Positions 7,430 to 13,100 of a stretch of 16,176 bases of DNA are shown piece after piece. The number at the start of each line of letters is the position of its first letter. Positions within the stretch are counted from its first letter, which is position 1. The notes beneath the pieces are model-generated. The model worked only from the letters and a program-made list of their open reading frames with translations, did not search any database and was not told the origin of the DNA. The position numbers and the translations under genes are program-made. Source of the DNA: Candidatus Nomurabacteria bacterium CG_4_9_14_0_2_um_filter_32_10 (lineage in GTDB: Bacteria; Patescibacteriota; Minisyncoccia; Phycocordibacterales; UBA9973); NCBI GenBank assembly GCA_002788475.1, contig PFRK01000041.1:1-16176 (forward strand). The letters run 5' to 3'.

Positions 7430-7510
7430 ATCCCGTACGAAATAACAGAAAATACTTATTAAATAAAAAAATTCTTTCAGAAAAAATAATGATAGAATTT
7501 CGTACGGGAT
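7430..7510. repeat. Inverted-repeat element A, abutting the DUF167 start codon
   Basis: ATCCCGTACGAAAT (7430-7443) and ATTTCGTACGGGAT (7497-7510) are perfect 14-nt inverted repeats around a 53-nt AT-rich centre. ATGTAT occurs on both sides (7426-7431 and 7509-7514), so the element looks inserted at the start codon with target duplication; because the ends overlap, the duplication could be as short as GT. The right-hand ATG opens DUF167. The left-hand ATG opens a 30-codon reading frame through the element that ends at 7518, overlapping the DUF167 start. Confidence 0.85.
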
Positions 7511-7730
7511 GTATATAAGAGTAAAAGTTTCTCCTAATGCGAAGAAAGAAATATTTAAAAAAATAAATGAAGATCATTTTGAGATTTCTGTTAAAGAAAA
7601 AGCGGAGCGAAATATGGCAAATAAGAAAGTCCTTGAGATTGTTGCGAATTATTTCAAAGTAGAGAATGGAAAAGTTCGAATAGTGAATGGACATCGTAGC
7701 CTAACTAAGCTTTTAGTGGTTGATATGTGA
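7509..7730 (+). CDS. DUF167 (YggU/UPF0235) family protein
   Basis: 73 residues. DUF167 proteins are small alpha/beta proteins of unknown function found in bacteria and archaea. The whole domain is present: MYIRVKVSPNAKKE opening strand, the central FEISVKEKAERNMANKKVLE helix region, and the IVNGHRSLTKLLVV closing segment. The start at ATG 7509 is fixed by family length and lies directly after the GGG that ends inverted-repeat element A. There is no Shine-Dalgarno. It could be translated from a leader in which the ATG sits at the 3' foot of a long hairpin, or by reinitiation after the overlapping upstream reading frame. The stop is TGA, evidence for the standard code. Confidence 0.88.
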   Translation: MYIRVKVSPNAKKEIFKKINEDHFEISVKEKAERNMANKKVLEIVANYFKVENGKVRIVNGHRSLTKLLVVDM

Positions 7731-7736
7731 TATAAT
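7731..7736 (+). promoter_or_regulatory. -10 box stranded upstream of element B
   Basis: TATAAT lies 6 nt before ATG 7743, the same spacing as at the RAYT gene (13571-13576 to 13583), so it fits a leaderless start. That ATG now leads only into a 17-codon frame inside element B (stop at 7794-7796). The likely original gene start has been pushed to 7848. Confidence 0.5.
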
Positions 7737-7746
7737 AAAGAAATGG

Positions 7747-7849
7747 ATCCCGTACGAAGTTTATGTGATATGTTTTTACGGGGAAAAGAATTTTGATTAT
7801 TATTTTATTAAAGTAAAAGCAAAAAATACTCTTTTACTTTGTACGGGAT
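7747..7849. repeat. Inverted-repeat element B, abutting the start codon of the 7848 gene
   Basis: ATCCCGTACGAAGT (7747-7760) pairs with ACTTTGTACGGGAT (7836-7849), one mismatch. ATGGA is present on both sides (7743-7747 and 7848-7852), consistent with insertion at the start codon. A second hairpin, AAAGTAAAAG (7810-7819) with CTTTTACTTT (7831-7840), shares bases with the right arm, so the two folds exclude each other. Same family as elements A and C. Confidence 0.82.
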
Positions 7850-8054
7850 GGACCAAGAATTAAACAAAAAGATAGAAGAACAAGGATTAAAAATAGATGC
7901 GATTTATGAATCAGTAGAAAAAACGAGGAAATATTTTTTAATGATAATTTGGATTACAGTTTTGGGAGTCGTGTTACCTTTAGTAGGATTAGCTTTTGTT
8001 CTTCCTTCTTTTTTGAGTAATTATGTAGATTCTTTTAGTAGTTTGGGTATTTAA
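7848..8054 (+). CDS. Small one-span membrane protein with N-terminal amphipathic helix
   Basis: 68 residues. Residues 1-27 are a charged helix with heptad-like spacing (MDQELNKKIEEQGLKIDAIYESVEKTRKY), possibly a short coiled coil; residues 30-53 form a membrane segment (FLMIIWITVLGVVLPLVGLAFVLP). The N-terminus is likely cytoplasmic. I recall similar short proteins in CPR genomes but know no function. A TTG nine bases upstream is in frame but lies within the inverted-repeat arm; ATG 7848, directly after the element's GGG, is the better start and restores ATGGAC as it would read without the insertion. Confidence 0.75.
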   Translation: MDQELNKKIEEQGLKIDAIYESVEKTRKYFLMIIWITVLGVVLPLVGLAFVLPSFLSNYVDSFSSLGI

Positions 8055-8102
8055 AATTAATTTGAATAGTTGAAAAGATTATTAGTTTAACTTTTATATT
8101 TT

Positions 8103-8165
8103 ATGGCAAAAGGAATGACGCATAAAAAAGAAACAAAAAAGCCTAAAAAGGCAAAAAAGAAATAA
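8103..8165 (+). CDS. 20-residue lysine-rich micropeptide gene
   Basis: ATG 8103 to TAA 8165 encodes MAKGMTHKKETKKPKKAKKK, with half the residues lysine. It has its own candidate promoter (TTGAAA 8070-8075, TATATT 8095-8100) and a strong intrinsic terminator 1 nt after the stop codon, so it looks like a monocistronic transcript of about 100 nt. I recall similar MAKG...KKETKKPKK peptides in CPR genomes, unverified. It may bind nucleic acid or ribosomes by charge. The alternative is a small structured RNA with a chance reading frame. Confidence 0.65.
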   Translation: MAKGMTHKKETKKPKKAKKK

Positions 8166-8166
8166 T

Positions 8167-8197
8167 AAAAATCCCCAACTTTAAGTTGGGGATTTTT
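8167..8197 (+). terminator. Strong intrinsic terminator after the micropeptide gene
   Basis: AAAAATCCCCAACTT (8167-8181) is fully complementary to AAGTTGGGGATTTTT (8183-8197). The CCCCAA/TTGGGG stem followed by TTTTT is the clearest rho-independent terminator of the plus strand. By symmetry it could also act on the minus strand. Confidence 0.9.
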
Positions 8198-8225
8198 GTA
8201 TAAGGGATTTTTAATATGATACAAT
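8196..8225 (+). promoter_or_regulatory. Predicted guaA promoter
   Basis: TTGTAT (8196-8201) and TACAAT (8220-8225) are separated by 18 nt. The start codon follows 9 nt after the -10 box, so the transcript should be leaderless or nearly so. The -35 box overlaps the tail of the preceding terminator. Confidence 0.6.
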
Positions 8226-8234
8226 TTATCAATT

Positions 8235-9782
8235 ATGAATGAAAAGAATAAAATTCAAATATTAATTATTGATTTAGGTTCTCAATACACTCAAATAATT
8301 AGACGTAGTCTACGTTATTTAGGTTTTTACTCTATTATTCTTCCTCCAGAAAAATCGTTAGAATGGATAAAAGTAAATAAACCTAAAGGAATAATTTTGT
8401 CTGGAGGAAGCTCTAGCGTCTATGATATTGATGCGCCTAAAATACCAAAAGAGATAGTAAATTTAAATATACCGATTCTTGGTATTTGTTATGGTATGCA
8501 ATGGCTTGCTTATATAAATGATAAAGATACTATAGAAGTAAAAAAAGAAGGCAAATCATATGGACCAGTACAAATAAATTTTTCTTTTAAAAATAAGAGT
8601 AAACTTTTTGAAAAATTAAAAGAAAATATAAATGCATGGTCTTCTCATGGTGATTCTGTTAAAAAAGCACCAAAAGATTTTATAATAATAGCAACATCTC
8701 AAGACGGTAAAGTTATCGAAGCCATAGAATGTGAAGAAAAGAAACTTTGGGCAGTTCAATTTCATCCTGAAGTTGAAGAAACTCAAGATGAAAATATTAT
8801 TTTAAATAATTTTGTCATAGGGATTTGTAATTGTGAGAAAGATTATTCTAGAAAAGATGTGATAGAAGAAATTAGAAAGAATACAAAAATAGAATTGGGT
8901 AATGATATTGCTATTATTGGAGTTTCTGGAGGTGTTGATTCGACTACTTTGGCTGCGATACTTGCTCCTGCATTAGGAAATAAATTGAAGGCTTTTTTTA
9001 TAGATACTGGTGGAATGCGAAAAGGTGAGATTGAAAAAATAAAAAACATAGCCCAAAAAGCAAATTTAAATTTAGAAATAATTGAGAAATATAAAAATAA
9101 ATTTATAAATAAAATTGGAATGGTAATAGATGCTGAAGCAAAACGTGCCACTTTTCGTACCATCTATGGAGAAGTTTTTCATGAAGTTGCTAAATCATAT
9201 GGTGCAACTTATATGATACAAGGTACACTTGCTACAGATTTAATAGAATCTGGTAGTGGTGGTAAATCAGTTTTAATAAAGACCCATCATAATGTTGATT
9301 TGGATTTAGGATTAAAAGAAATAATGCCTTTATCAGATTATTTTAAATTTGAAATTAGAGAACTTGCCAATGAATTTGGGTTAGATGAACTTGTATCTAA
9401 GAGGCAGCCTTTTCCTGGTCCAGGACTTTATTTAAGAATAATTGGAGTTCCTGTGACAGCAGAACTTTTAGAAATGGTTCGTGAAGCAGATGCAGAAGTG
9501 ACAGAAATTCTTGAAAAATATGGTTTATATAATAAAATTTCACAGACGGTTGTAGCATTATTAGGTACAAAAACTGTTGGAGTAAAAGGGGATGGACGAG
9601 TATATGGTTATTCTTTTGTCGTACGAACAGTAGAAACGACAGATTTTATGACAGTAAAAGGTTTTTATTTACCAAAGGAAGTTTGTGAAGAAATTATTAG
9701 TACTCTTTCTCGTCATTCTGAGATTGTTCGTGTATTTTTTGATTTTACTCCTAAACCACCTGCTACAACTGAATTTGAATAA
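8235..9782 (+). CDS. guaA: GMP synthase (glutamine-hydrolysing)
   Basis: 515 residues, the usual full length. Converts XMP, ATP and glutamine to GMP. Class I amidotransferase domain (1-195): oxyanion segment ILSGGSSSVYD, nucleophile Cys85 in GICYGMQ, and His177/Glu179 in FHPEVEET. ATP pyrophosphatase domain: P-loop SGGVDS (231-236). C-terminal dimerisation domain: KRQPFPGPGLYLRIIG, then VGVKGDGRVYGY and the terminal PPATTEFE (usually PPATIEWE). All catalytic residues are intact. No purine riboswitch is visible: only about 10 nt separate the -10 box from the ATG. It is followed after 22 nt by the transglutaminase-like gene. Confidence 0.98.
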   Translation: MNEKNKIQILIIDLGSQYTQIIRRSLRYLGFYSIILPPEKSLEWIKVNKPKGIILSGGSSSVYDIDAPKIPKEIVNLNIPILGICYGMQWLAYINDKDTIEVKKEGKSYGPVQINFSFKNKSKLFEKLKENINAWSSHGDSVKKAPKDFIIIATSQDGKVIEAIECEEKKLWAVQFHPEVEETQDENIILNNFVIGICNCEKDYSRKDVIEEIRKNTKIELGNDIAIIGVSGGVDSTTLAAILAPALGNKLKAFFIDTGGMRKGEIEKIKNIAQKANLNLEIIEKYKNKFINKIGMVIDAEAKRATFRTIYGEVFHEVAKSYGATYMIQGTLATDLIESGSGGKSVLIKTHHNVDLDLGLKEIMPLSDYFKFEIRELANEFGLDELVSKRQPFPGPGLYLRIIGVPVTAELLEMVREADAEVTEILEKYGLYNKISQTVVALLGTKTVGVKGDGRVYGYSFVVRTVETTDFMTVKGFYLPKEVCEEIISTLSRHSEIVRVFFDFTPKPPATTEFE

Positions 9783-9804
9783 AGTGATTTAAATAATTAT
9801 AGAT

Positions 9805-10431
9805 ATGCTCAAATTTACTCAAAAAGAAAAAATTTTAATGCATAAATTAAATACACCAGCGAAAGTGCAAGATTTTTTAAATAGTTTAAGTTTTAATTTT
9901 GAAAAAACTGCTCGTCGTGGTGAGAATGGAGAAACTTTAAAATCACCTATTATGGTTCTAAGAACAAGAAGTGCACATTGTGCTGAGGGAGCTATTCTAG
10001 GTGCATATATACTTTCTTTGCATGGCTTCCAACCATTTGTTCTTCATTTAAAAGCTACTGGAGATGATTATGACCACGTAGTGGCTCCATTTAAAGTAAA
10101 TGGATTTTGGGGGGCATTATCTAAGACTAACCATGCTGTATTACGCTATCGTGAACCAATTTATAAAAATATACGTGAATTAGTAATGTCATATTTTCAT
10201 GAATATTTTTTAGATAATGGTAAAAAAACTTTACGAAGTTATTCTAAACCATTGAATTTAAATATTTTTGGAAGATGTTGGGAAGTAGAAGAGAAAGATC
10301 TTTGGAAGATAGATAGGGAATTGGATAAAATAAAGCATTATAATATTGCACCAAAAATTGTTTTTAAAAATTTAAGAAAAGCAGAAAAGATAGAAATAAA
10401 AGCAGGGAAGATAATTGAATTTAAAAAATAG
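9805..10431 (+). CDS. Transglutaminase-like (papain-fold) cytoplasmic protein
   Basis: 208 residues without signal peptide or membrane segment. The block RTRSAHCAEGAILGAYIL (Cys59) followed by ATGDDYDHVVAPFK (His91) matches the Cys and His arrangement of transglutaminase-like/papain-fold proteins; an acidic third residue probably lies shortly downstream but I cannot assign it. Substrate unknown: peptidase, amidase and acyltransferase roles are all known in the superfamily. It follows guaA by 22 nt and may be cotranscribed. Its stop overlaps tail-to-tail by 11 bp with the B12-binding gene on the other strand (10421-10431), leaving no room for a terminator between them. Confidence 0.75.
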   Translation: MLKFTQKEKILMHKLNTPAKVQDFLNSLSFNFEKTARRGENGETLKSPIMVLRTRSAHCAEGAILGAYILSLHGFQPFVLHLKATGDDYDHVVAPFKVNGFWGALSKTNHAVLRYREPIYKNIRELVMSYFHEYFLDNGKKTLRSYSKPLNLNIFGRCWEVEEKDLWKIDRELDKIKHYNIAPKIVFKNLRKAEKIEIKAGKIIEFKK

Positions 10432-12334
10432 TAAATATTTTCTGTAATATATTCTTAAACCAATTATTTTTGTTTCTATCGTTATTATTCTCTAAACTAT
10501 TTATCACATTTGCAGTGTTTATCTTTGGGTCTATAATATTTTTATCTTCAATTTTTATTTCAGTCGGGATATCTACCTTTATTATTTTTGTAGTCTTATT
10601 CTTATTTTCTAGTAAAGCCAATATTTTTTCTATCTTCTTTTCTAATTCTTCTTTTTCTGTTTTTGTTATTATTTCTTCTTTCTTTTCAAATTTCTGCATT
10701 ATTTGATTCCAGGTTTTTCCAGATAATGCAGTTAAAGTATAGGCAGTTTCCCAAATTTTATTTTGCAAATATTCGCCAGCTTCGTCGAGTCCAGGCGGGT
10801 TTTTCATTCCTCCGTCTGTATCTTGGTTTTCTGCTAAATAATCAAGCGGGTTTTTTTTATTTTTTTTCCACTCTTCAGGTTTTTCAGATAGTGCAAAGAT
10901 TCCACTGATTGCCCAAGAAGTGGAAGAAACATTCCCAAACCCTCCATCTTCTTTTTGGTTTTGTTTTAAAAATTCTTTTGCTTTAAGAAGAGCATCCTGT
11001 ATCTTTACAGAGAAAAATCTTTCTTTTCCGAGGTCGCTGTCTCCGCTTGCTAGCGGAGCGCTGCCTCTCGGTTCGTCAACCTGTGAGACACCTCGCAAAA
11101 GAAAATTTTCCTCAGTAAAGATAGCTATCGCTTGTATCGCAGCGCCAGTCATATCTATACTTTCATCCCAGGAACCATTTTCTTTTTGTTTAGTTAAAAT
11201 ATGGTTTATACTATCAGTTATTATTTTTTCATTTTCTGTATATCCAGCATTTTGCAAGACAATCAAGGCAAAAATATCATCATTATCTTTTTCTAAGTCA
11301 CCAAATTGTTGTCCATCATAGCTATCGGCTATCTTTTTTATATAATTTTCACCATTTGTATTGTATGGGTTAAGTCCTAAAGACATTAAGGCTATTGCGC
11401 GTCTTTCGTAATCTGTTAATGAATCACCTATTGGTTGATTAGAAGAATAATATTTGATTAATTTTATCTTATTATTTTGGTATGTATCAGTACTCATTAA
11501 AGCGATAGTTGACCAATCAGTATATAATTCTTCACCAAAAGAGCCATTTTCTTTTTGTTGTGAAATTAAAAAATTTAGTGCTTTTCTTGTGTCAAAGACG
11601 GTCTTTGACACAATAGGTTGAGTAGAAATATAACTTCCACCTGAGCTATGGCGTACTGGTTCTGGAGTAGGTGCTGGTGATGGAATTATTGTTATTGATG
11701 ATGTATCAATAAAACCATCTTTTTGTCCTTTTGTCTCAAGTTGAGTAGTATCAGAGATTAATAGAGAATATGTGCCATTTACATCAAGATCATATGTATT
11801 TGCTCCAATAATTACTTTTCCACCTATTGCTGGATTCCAAATAGGATTCCAAGAAGGATCTAATCCCAATTCTGTTATAGTTATTGTAATATTATCACCA
11901 ACAGTAGGATTAAAATTATCAACTGATATATCTAATGGGTTAGTGTTGTAATAAAATAAGATACTGTCATTATTTTCTAATGTATATTGTTTTGATGAAA
12001 GAGAATATGGACCAGTTGGATCAATATTAAAATTTACAAGCCACATCCAATATGCACCATTATTATTATCATTATTTAATATATTATTTATAGAATTTAC
12101 CCATAAACCAGAATAATCATTTGGTATGTTAGTTTGTACAAGTGCACAGTATGGAGTCGCTTTCATAACTCCATCACCTTCACTATCACACGGAACAACA
12201 TCTATACTTTGATTATAAATAGAACCAGCATCTGTTTCAATGTTAAGATTAATTGTTGTGTTAGCATAAGCAGTATTAAAAAAATAAAAGATTGTGAAAC
12301 TTATTAATGATGTAATTATTATTTTATTTTTCAT
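10421..12334 (-). CDS. Exported transcobalamin/intrinsic factor-like protein (DUF4430-like + alpha/alpha-barrel repeats)
   Basis: 637 residues. Signal peptide 1-24 (cleavage after AYA). Residues 26-140 look like a DUF4430 domain (the transcobalamin beta domain): VNSINNILN, GAYWMWLVN, YTLENNDSILFYYN. Residues about 140-215 are Ig-like, followed by a proline-rich linker. From about 245 to 545 there are helical repeats of prenyltransferase/terpenoid-cyclase type (QKENGSFGEE, QKENGSWDE, QKEDGGFG, NQDTDGGM), the fold of the transcobalamin alpha domain. The C-terminus is a charged coiled coil ending in an amphipathic FKNILQKIFTIF. Its only cysteines, Cys49 and Cys63, could form a disulfide. It lies 5 nt after the DUF4430 gene in a B12 riboswitch operon, so I infer cobalamin binding. 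The gene carries two in-frame palindromes (11014-11109 and 11588-11612). Confidence 0.85.
   Translation of the reverse strand: MKNKIIITSLISFTIFYFFNTAYANTTINLNIETDAGSIYNQSIDVVPCDSEGDGVMKATPYCALVQTNIPNDYSGLWVNSINNILNNDNNNGAYWMWLVNFNIDPTGPYSLSSKQYTLENNDSILFYYNTNPLDISVDNFNPTVGDNITITITELGLDPSWNPIWNPAIGGKVIIGANTYDLDVNGTYSLLISDTTQLETKGQKDGFIDTSSITIIPSPAPTPEPVRHSSGGSYISTQPIVSKTVFDTRKALNFLISQQKENGSFGEELYTDWSTIALMSTDTYQNNKIKLIKYYSSNQPIGDSLTDYERRAIALMSLGLNPYNTNGENYIKKIADSYDGQQFGDLEKDNDDIFALIVLQNAGYTENEKIITDSINHILTKQKENGSWDESIDMTGAAIQAIAIFTEENFLLRGVSQVDEPRGSAPLASGDSDLGKERFFSVKIQDALLKAKEFLKQNQKEDGGFGNVSSTSWAISGIFALSEKPEEWKKNKKNPLDYLAENQDTDGGMKNPPGLDEAGEYLQNKIWETAYTLTALSGKTWNQIMQKFEKKEEIITKTEKEELEKKIEKILALLENKNKTTKIIKVDIPTEIKIEDKNIIDPKINTANVINSLENNNDRNKNNWFKNILQKIFTIF
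11014..11109. repeat. 96-nt multi-arm palindromic element in frame within the B12-binding gene
   Basis: Outer arms AAAATCTTTCTTTTCCGAGGT (11014-11034, less one base shown) and ACCTCGCAAAAGAAAATTTT (11090-11109) are near-perfect complements. Inside are GTCTC/GAGAC, a CTCCGCT (11041-11047) with AGCGGAG (11052-11058) hairpin, and GGTT/AACC around 11070-11081. The core is far more GC-rich than the gene. On the minus strand it reads as residues about 409-441 (RGVSQVDEPRGSAPLASGDS and flanks), a loop between helical repeats, so it looks like a mobile palindrome accommodated in frame. Confidence 0.75.
11588..11612. repeat. 25-nt palindrome in the interdomain linker of the B12-binding gene
   Basis: TGTGTCAAAGAC (11588-11599) and GTCTTTGACACA (11601-11612) are perfect complements around one central base. 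It encodes residues 241-249 (IVSKTVFDT) at the junction between the linker and the first helical repeat, a place tolerant of insertion. Confidence 0.7.
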
Positions 12335-12339
12335 ATTTT

Positions 12340-12777
12340 TTAATTTTTATTTTCCTCATACTTCCAGGATACGACATCTCCTGGTTGAATTTTATAATTT
12401 GAAATTCCAATTTGTGCTTTTCCTCCATTTATATAATAAATCCAATTTTTTTCATTGCTATTTTTTATTCCGTTTATTTCTTCGATTAATTTTCCCATTC
12501 CTGTATAAGTTTTGTCTTTAAAATTTATTTTTTCTTCTTCTTTTAATTTCACCATAAAGTCATAAACACTTTCTTTTTCTTCTATCCCTGTTTCTAATTT
12601 TTGTCCATTAACTTCTAAAAACGCCTGAGTTGTTTTTTCTTTCTGAGTCAAAACAGGCGAAGGATGGGAAATGGAACTTGTATTTTGGCTGATATCTTTT
12701 GTAAAGACAAAAATTATAAAGAAAAAAAGCGAAATAGTAAGACCTAACCATATTATTTTTTTATTGTTTTTGGGCAT
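12340..12777 (-). CDS. Membrane-anchored DUF4430 (transcobalamin beta-like) protein
   Basis: 145 residues: anchor at residues 8-25 (IIWLGLTISLFFFIIFVF), Ser/Pro/Thr-rich linker to about 48, then one complete DUF4430 domain. Diagnostic features are SVYDFMVKLKEEEKINF, MGKLIEEINGIKN, NWIYYINGGKAQIGISNY and IQPGDVVSWKYE. In intrinsic factor and transcobalamin this domain covers one face of cobalamin; in other bacterial proteins it occurs on the surface with unknown ligands. It is the first gene behind the cobalamin riboswitch, which supports a B12 role. The start ATG at 12777 directly follows the GGG end of inverted-repeat element C. No cysteines. The next gene starts 5 nt beyond its stop. Confidence 0.88.
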   Translation of the reverse strand: MPKNNKKIIWLGLTISLFFFIIFVFTKDISQNTSSISHPSPVLTQKEKTTQAFLEVNGQKLETGIEEKESVYDFMVKLKEEEKINFKDKTYTGMGKLIEEINGIKNSNEKNWIYYINGGKAQIGISNYKIQPGDVVSWKYEENKN

Positions 12778-12843
12778 CCCAGTACTAAGATTTTATTAAT
12801 AATTTTTGTCTTTATGCCACGTAATCAAAAATTTAGTACGGGG
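12778..12843. repeat. Inverted-repeat element C, between riboswitch terminator and the 12777 start codon
   Basis: CCCAGTACTAAGATTTT (12778-12794) and AAAATTTAGTACGGGG (12828-12843) are complementary with a mismatch and an extra base. Read on the minus strand it ends GTACTGGG and the next three bases are the ATG of the DUF4430 gene, the same geometry as elements A and B. A clear target duplication is not preserved; the upstream flank reads TTGC against ATGC at the gene. Confidence 0.7.
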
Positions 12844-12851
12844 CAAGTAAA

Positions 12852-12881
12852 ACGAAAAAAATTCTGCTGTGAGCAGAATTT
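12852..12881 (-). terminator. Intrinsic terminator of the cobalamin riboswitch expression platform
   Basis: On the minus strand AAATTCTGCT and AGCAGAATTT form a 10-bp stem with a 3-nt loop, followed by seven T (12861-12855). The 5' half CTGCTC (12876-12871) is also complementary to GAGCAG upstream (12914-12909), extending to 9 bp with one G-U pair, which gives an antiterminator. So B12 binding should favour termination before the two genes. Confidence 0.88.
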
Positions 12882-12924
12882 GAGGGCCTTTAAAAAAGAA
12901 AGGATATCCTGCTCGGGAAAACAT

Positions 12925-13045
12925 AAAATGATTGGTATTCGGACTTGTCTCTAGCCTAAGGCCAAAGCTTACCGTAGCGGCACTGTACTGGAATTCCCGC
13001 TTTGACTCGTCAAAACGAGGCAGGTCACCAGTTTCCCCAATTATT
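12925..13045 (-). ncRNA. Cobalamin (B12) riboswitch aptamer
   Basis: Read on the minus strand: GGGGAAACTGGTGA (13038-13025), then AATTCC followed by AGTACAGTGCCGCTACGGT (12989-12971; compare the family core CACTG-CCCGC-ACTGT), then AGTCCGAATACC (12945-12934; compare AGTCAGGATACC). ATTGG (13041-13037) can pair with CCAAT (12935-12931) to close the aptamer. A hairpin (CTCGTTTTGACGAG) is inserted between GGTG and AATTCC, and some bases differ from consensus (CCGAATACC for CAGGATACC). Order and spacing otherwise match. Known members mostly repress B12 uptake or synthesis genes when B12 is present. Here it precedes a terminator and two transcobalamin-like genes. Confidence 0.87.
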
Positions 13046-13072
13046 TTTTGTAATTTTTAAATGAACATTTTT

Positions 13073-13100
13073 AGTATATACTTACTTTATATTATGTCAA
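13073..13100 (-). promoter_or_regulatory. Promoter of the riboswitch operon, sharing a palindromic -10 with the divergent gene
   Basis: Minus strand TTGACA (13100-13095, a perfect -35) and TATACT (13078-13073) with a 16-nt spacer. The -10 lies in the palindrome AGTATATACT (13073-13082), which also gives TATACT on the plus strand (13077-13082), 11 nt before ATG 13094. The minus -35 overlaps that ATG, so the two transcription units should compete. Confidence 0.75.

Noticed and set aside
7407..7694. 95-residue minus-strand open frame over element A and DUF167
   Set aside because: It is antisense to a recognised DUF167 gene and arises because the inverted repeat is open in both directions; its product is Phe/Ile-rich without domain logic.
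7430..7849. CRISPR array formed by the repeated CCCGTAC motifs
   Set aside because: The repeats are inverted pairs with unequal spacing around genes, not regular direct repeats, and no cas genes are present.
8210..8235. Purine riboswitch before guaA
   Set aside because: Only about 10 nt separate the -10 box from the ATG, and the preceding hairpin is the terminator of the micropeptide gene.
10470..11321. Three plus-strand open frames opposite the B12-binding gene
   Set aside because: They are compositional shadows of an AT-rich, lysine- and glutamate-rich gene read backwards, and no domains or start signals are visible.
13061..13093. Upstream ATG as start of the nucleotidyltransferase
   Set aside because: It precedes the predicted -10 boxes on the plus strand and overlaps the riboswitch promoter; the added residues are hydrophobic and not part of the family fold.
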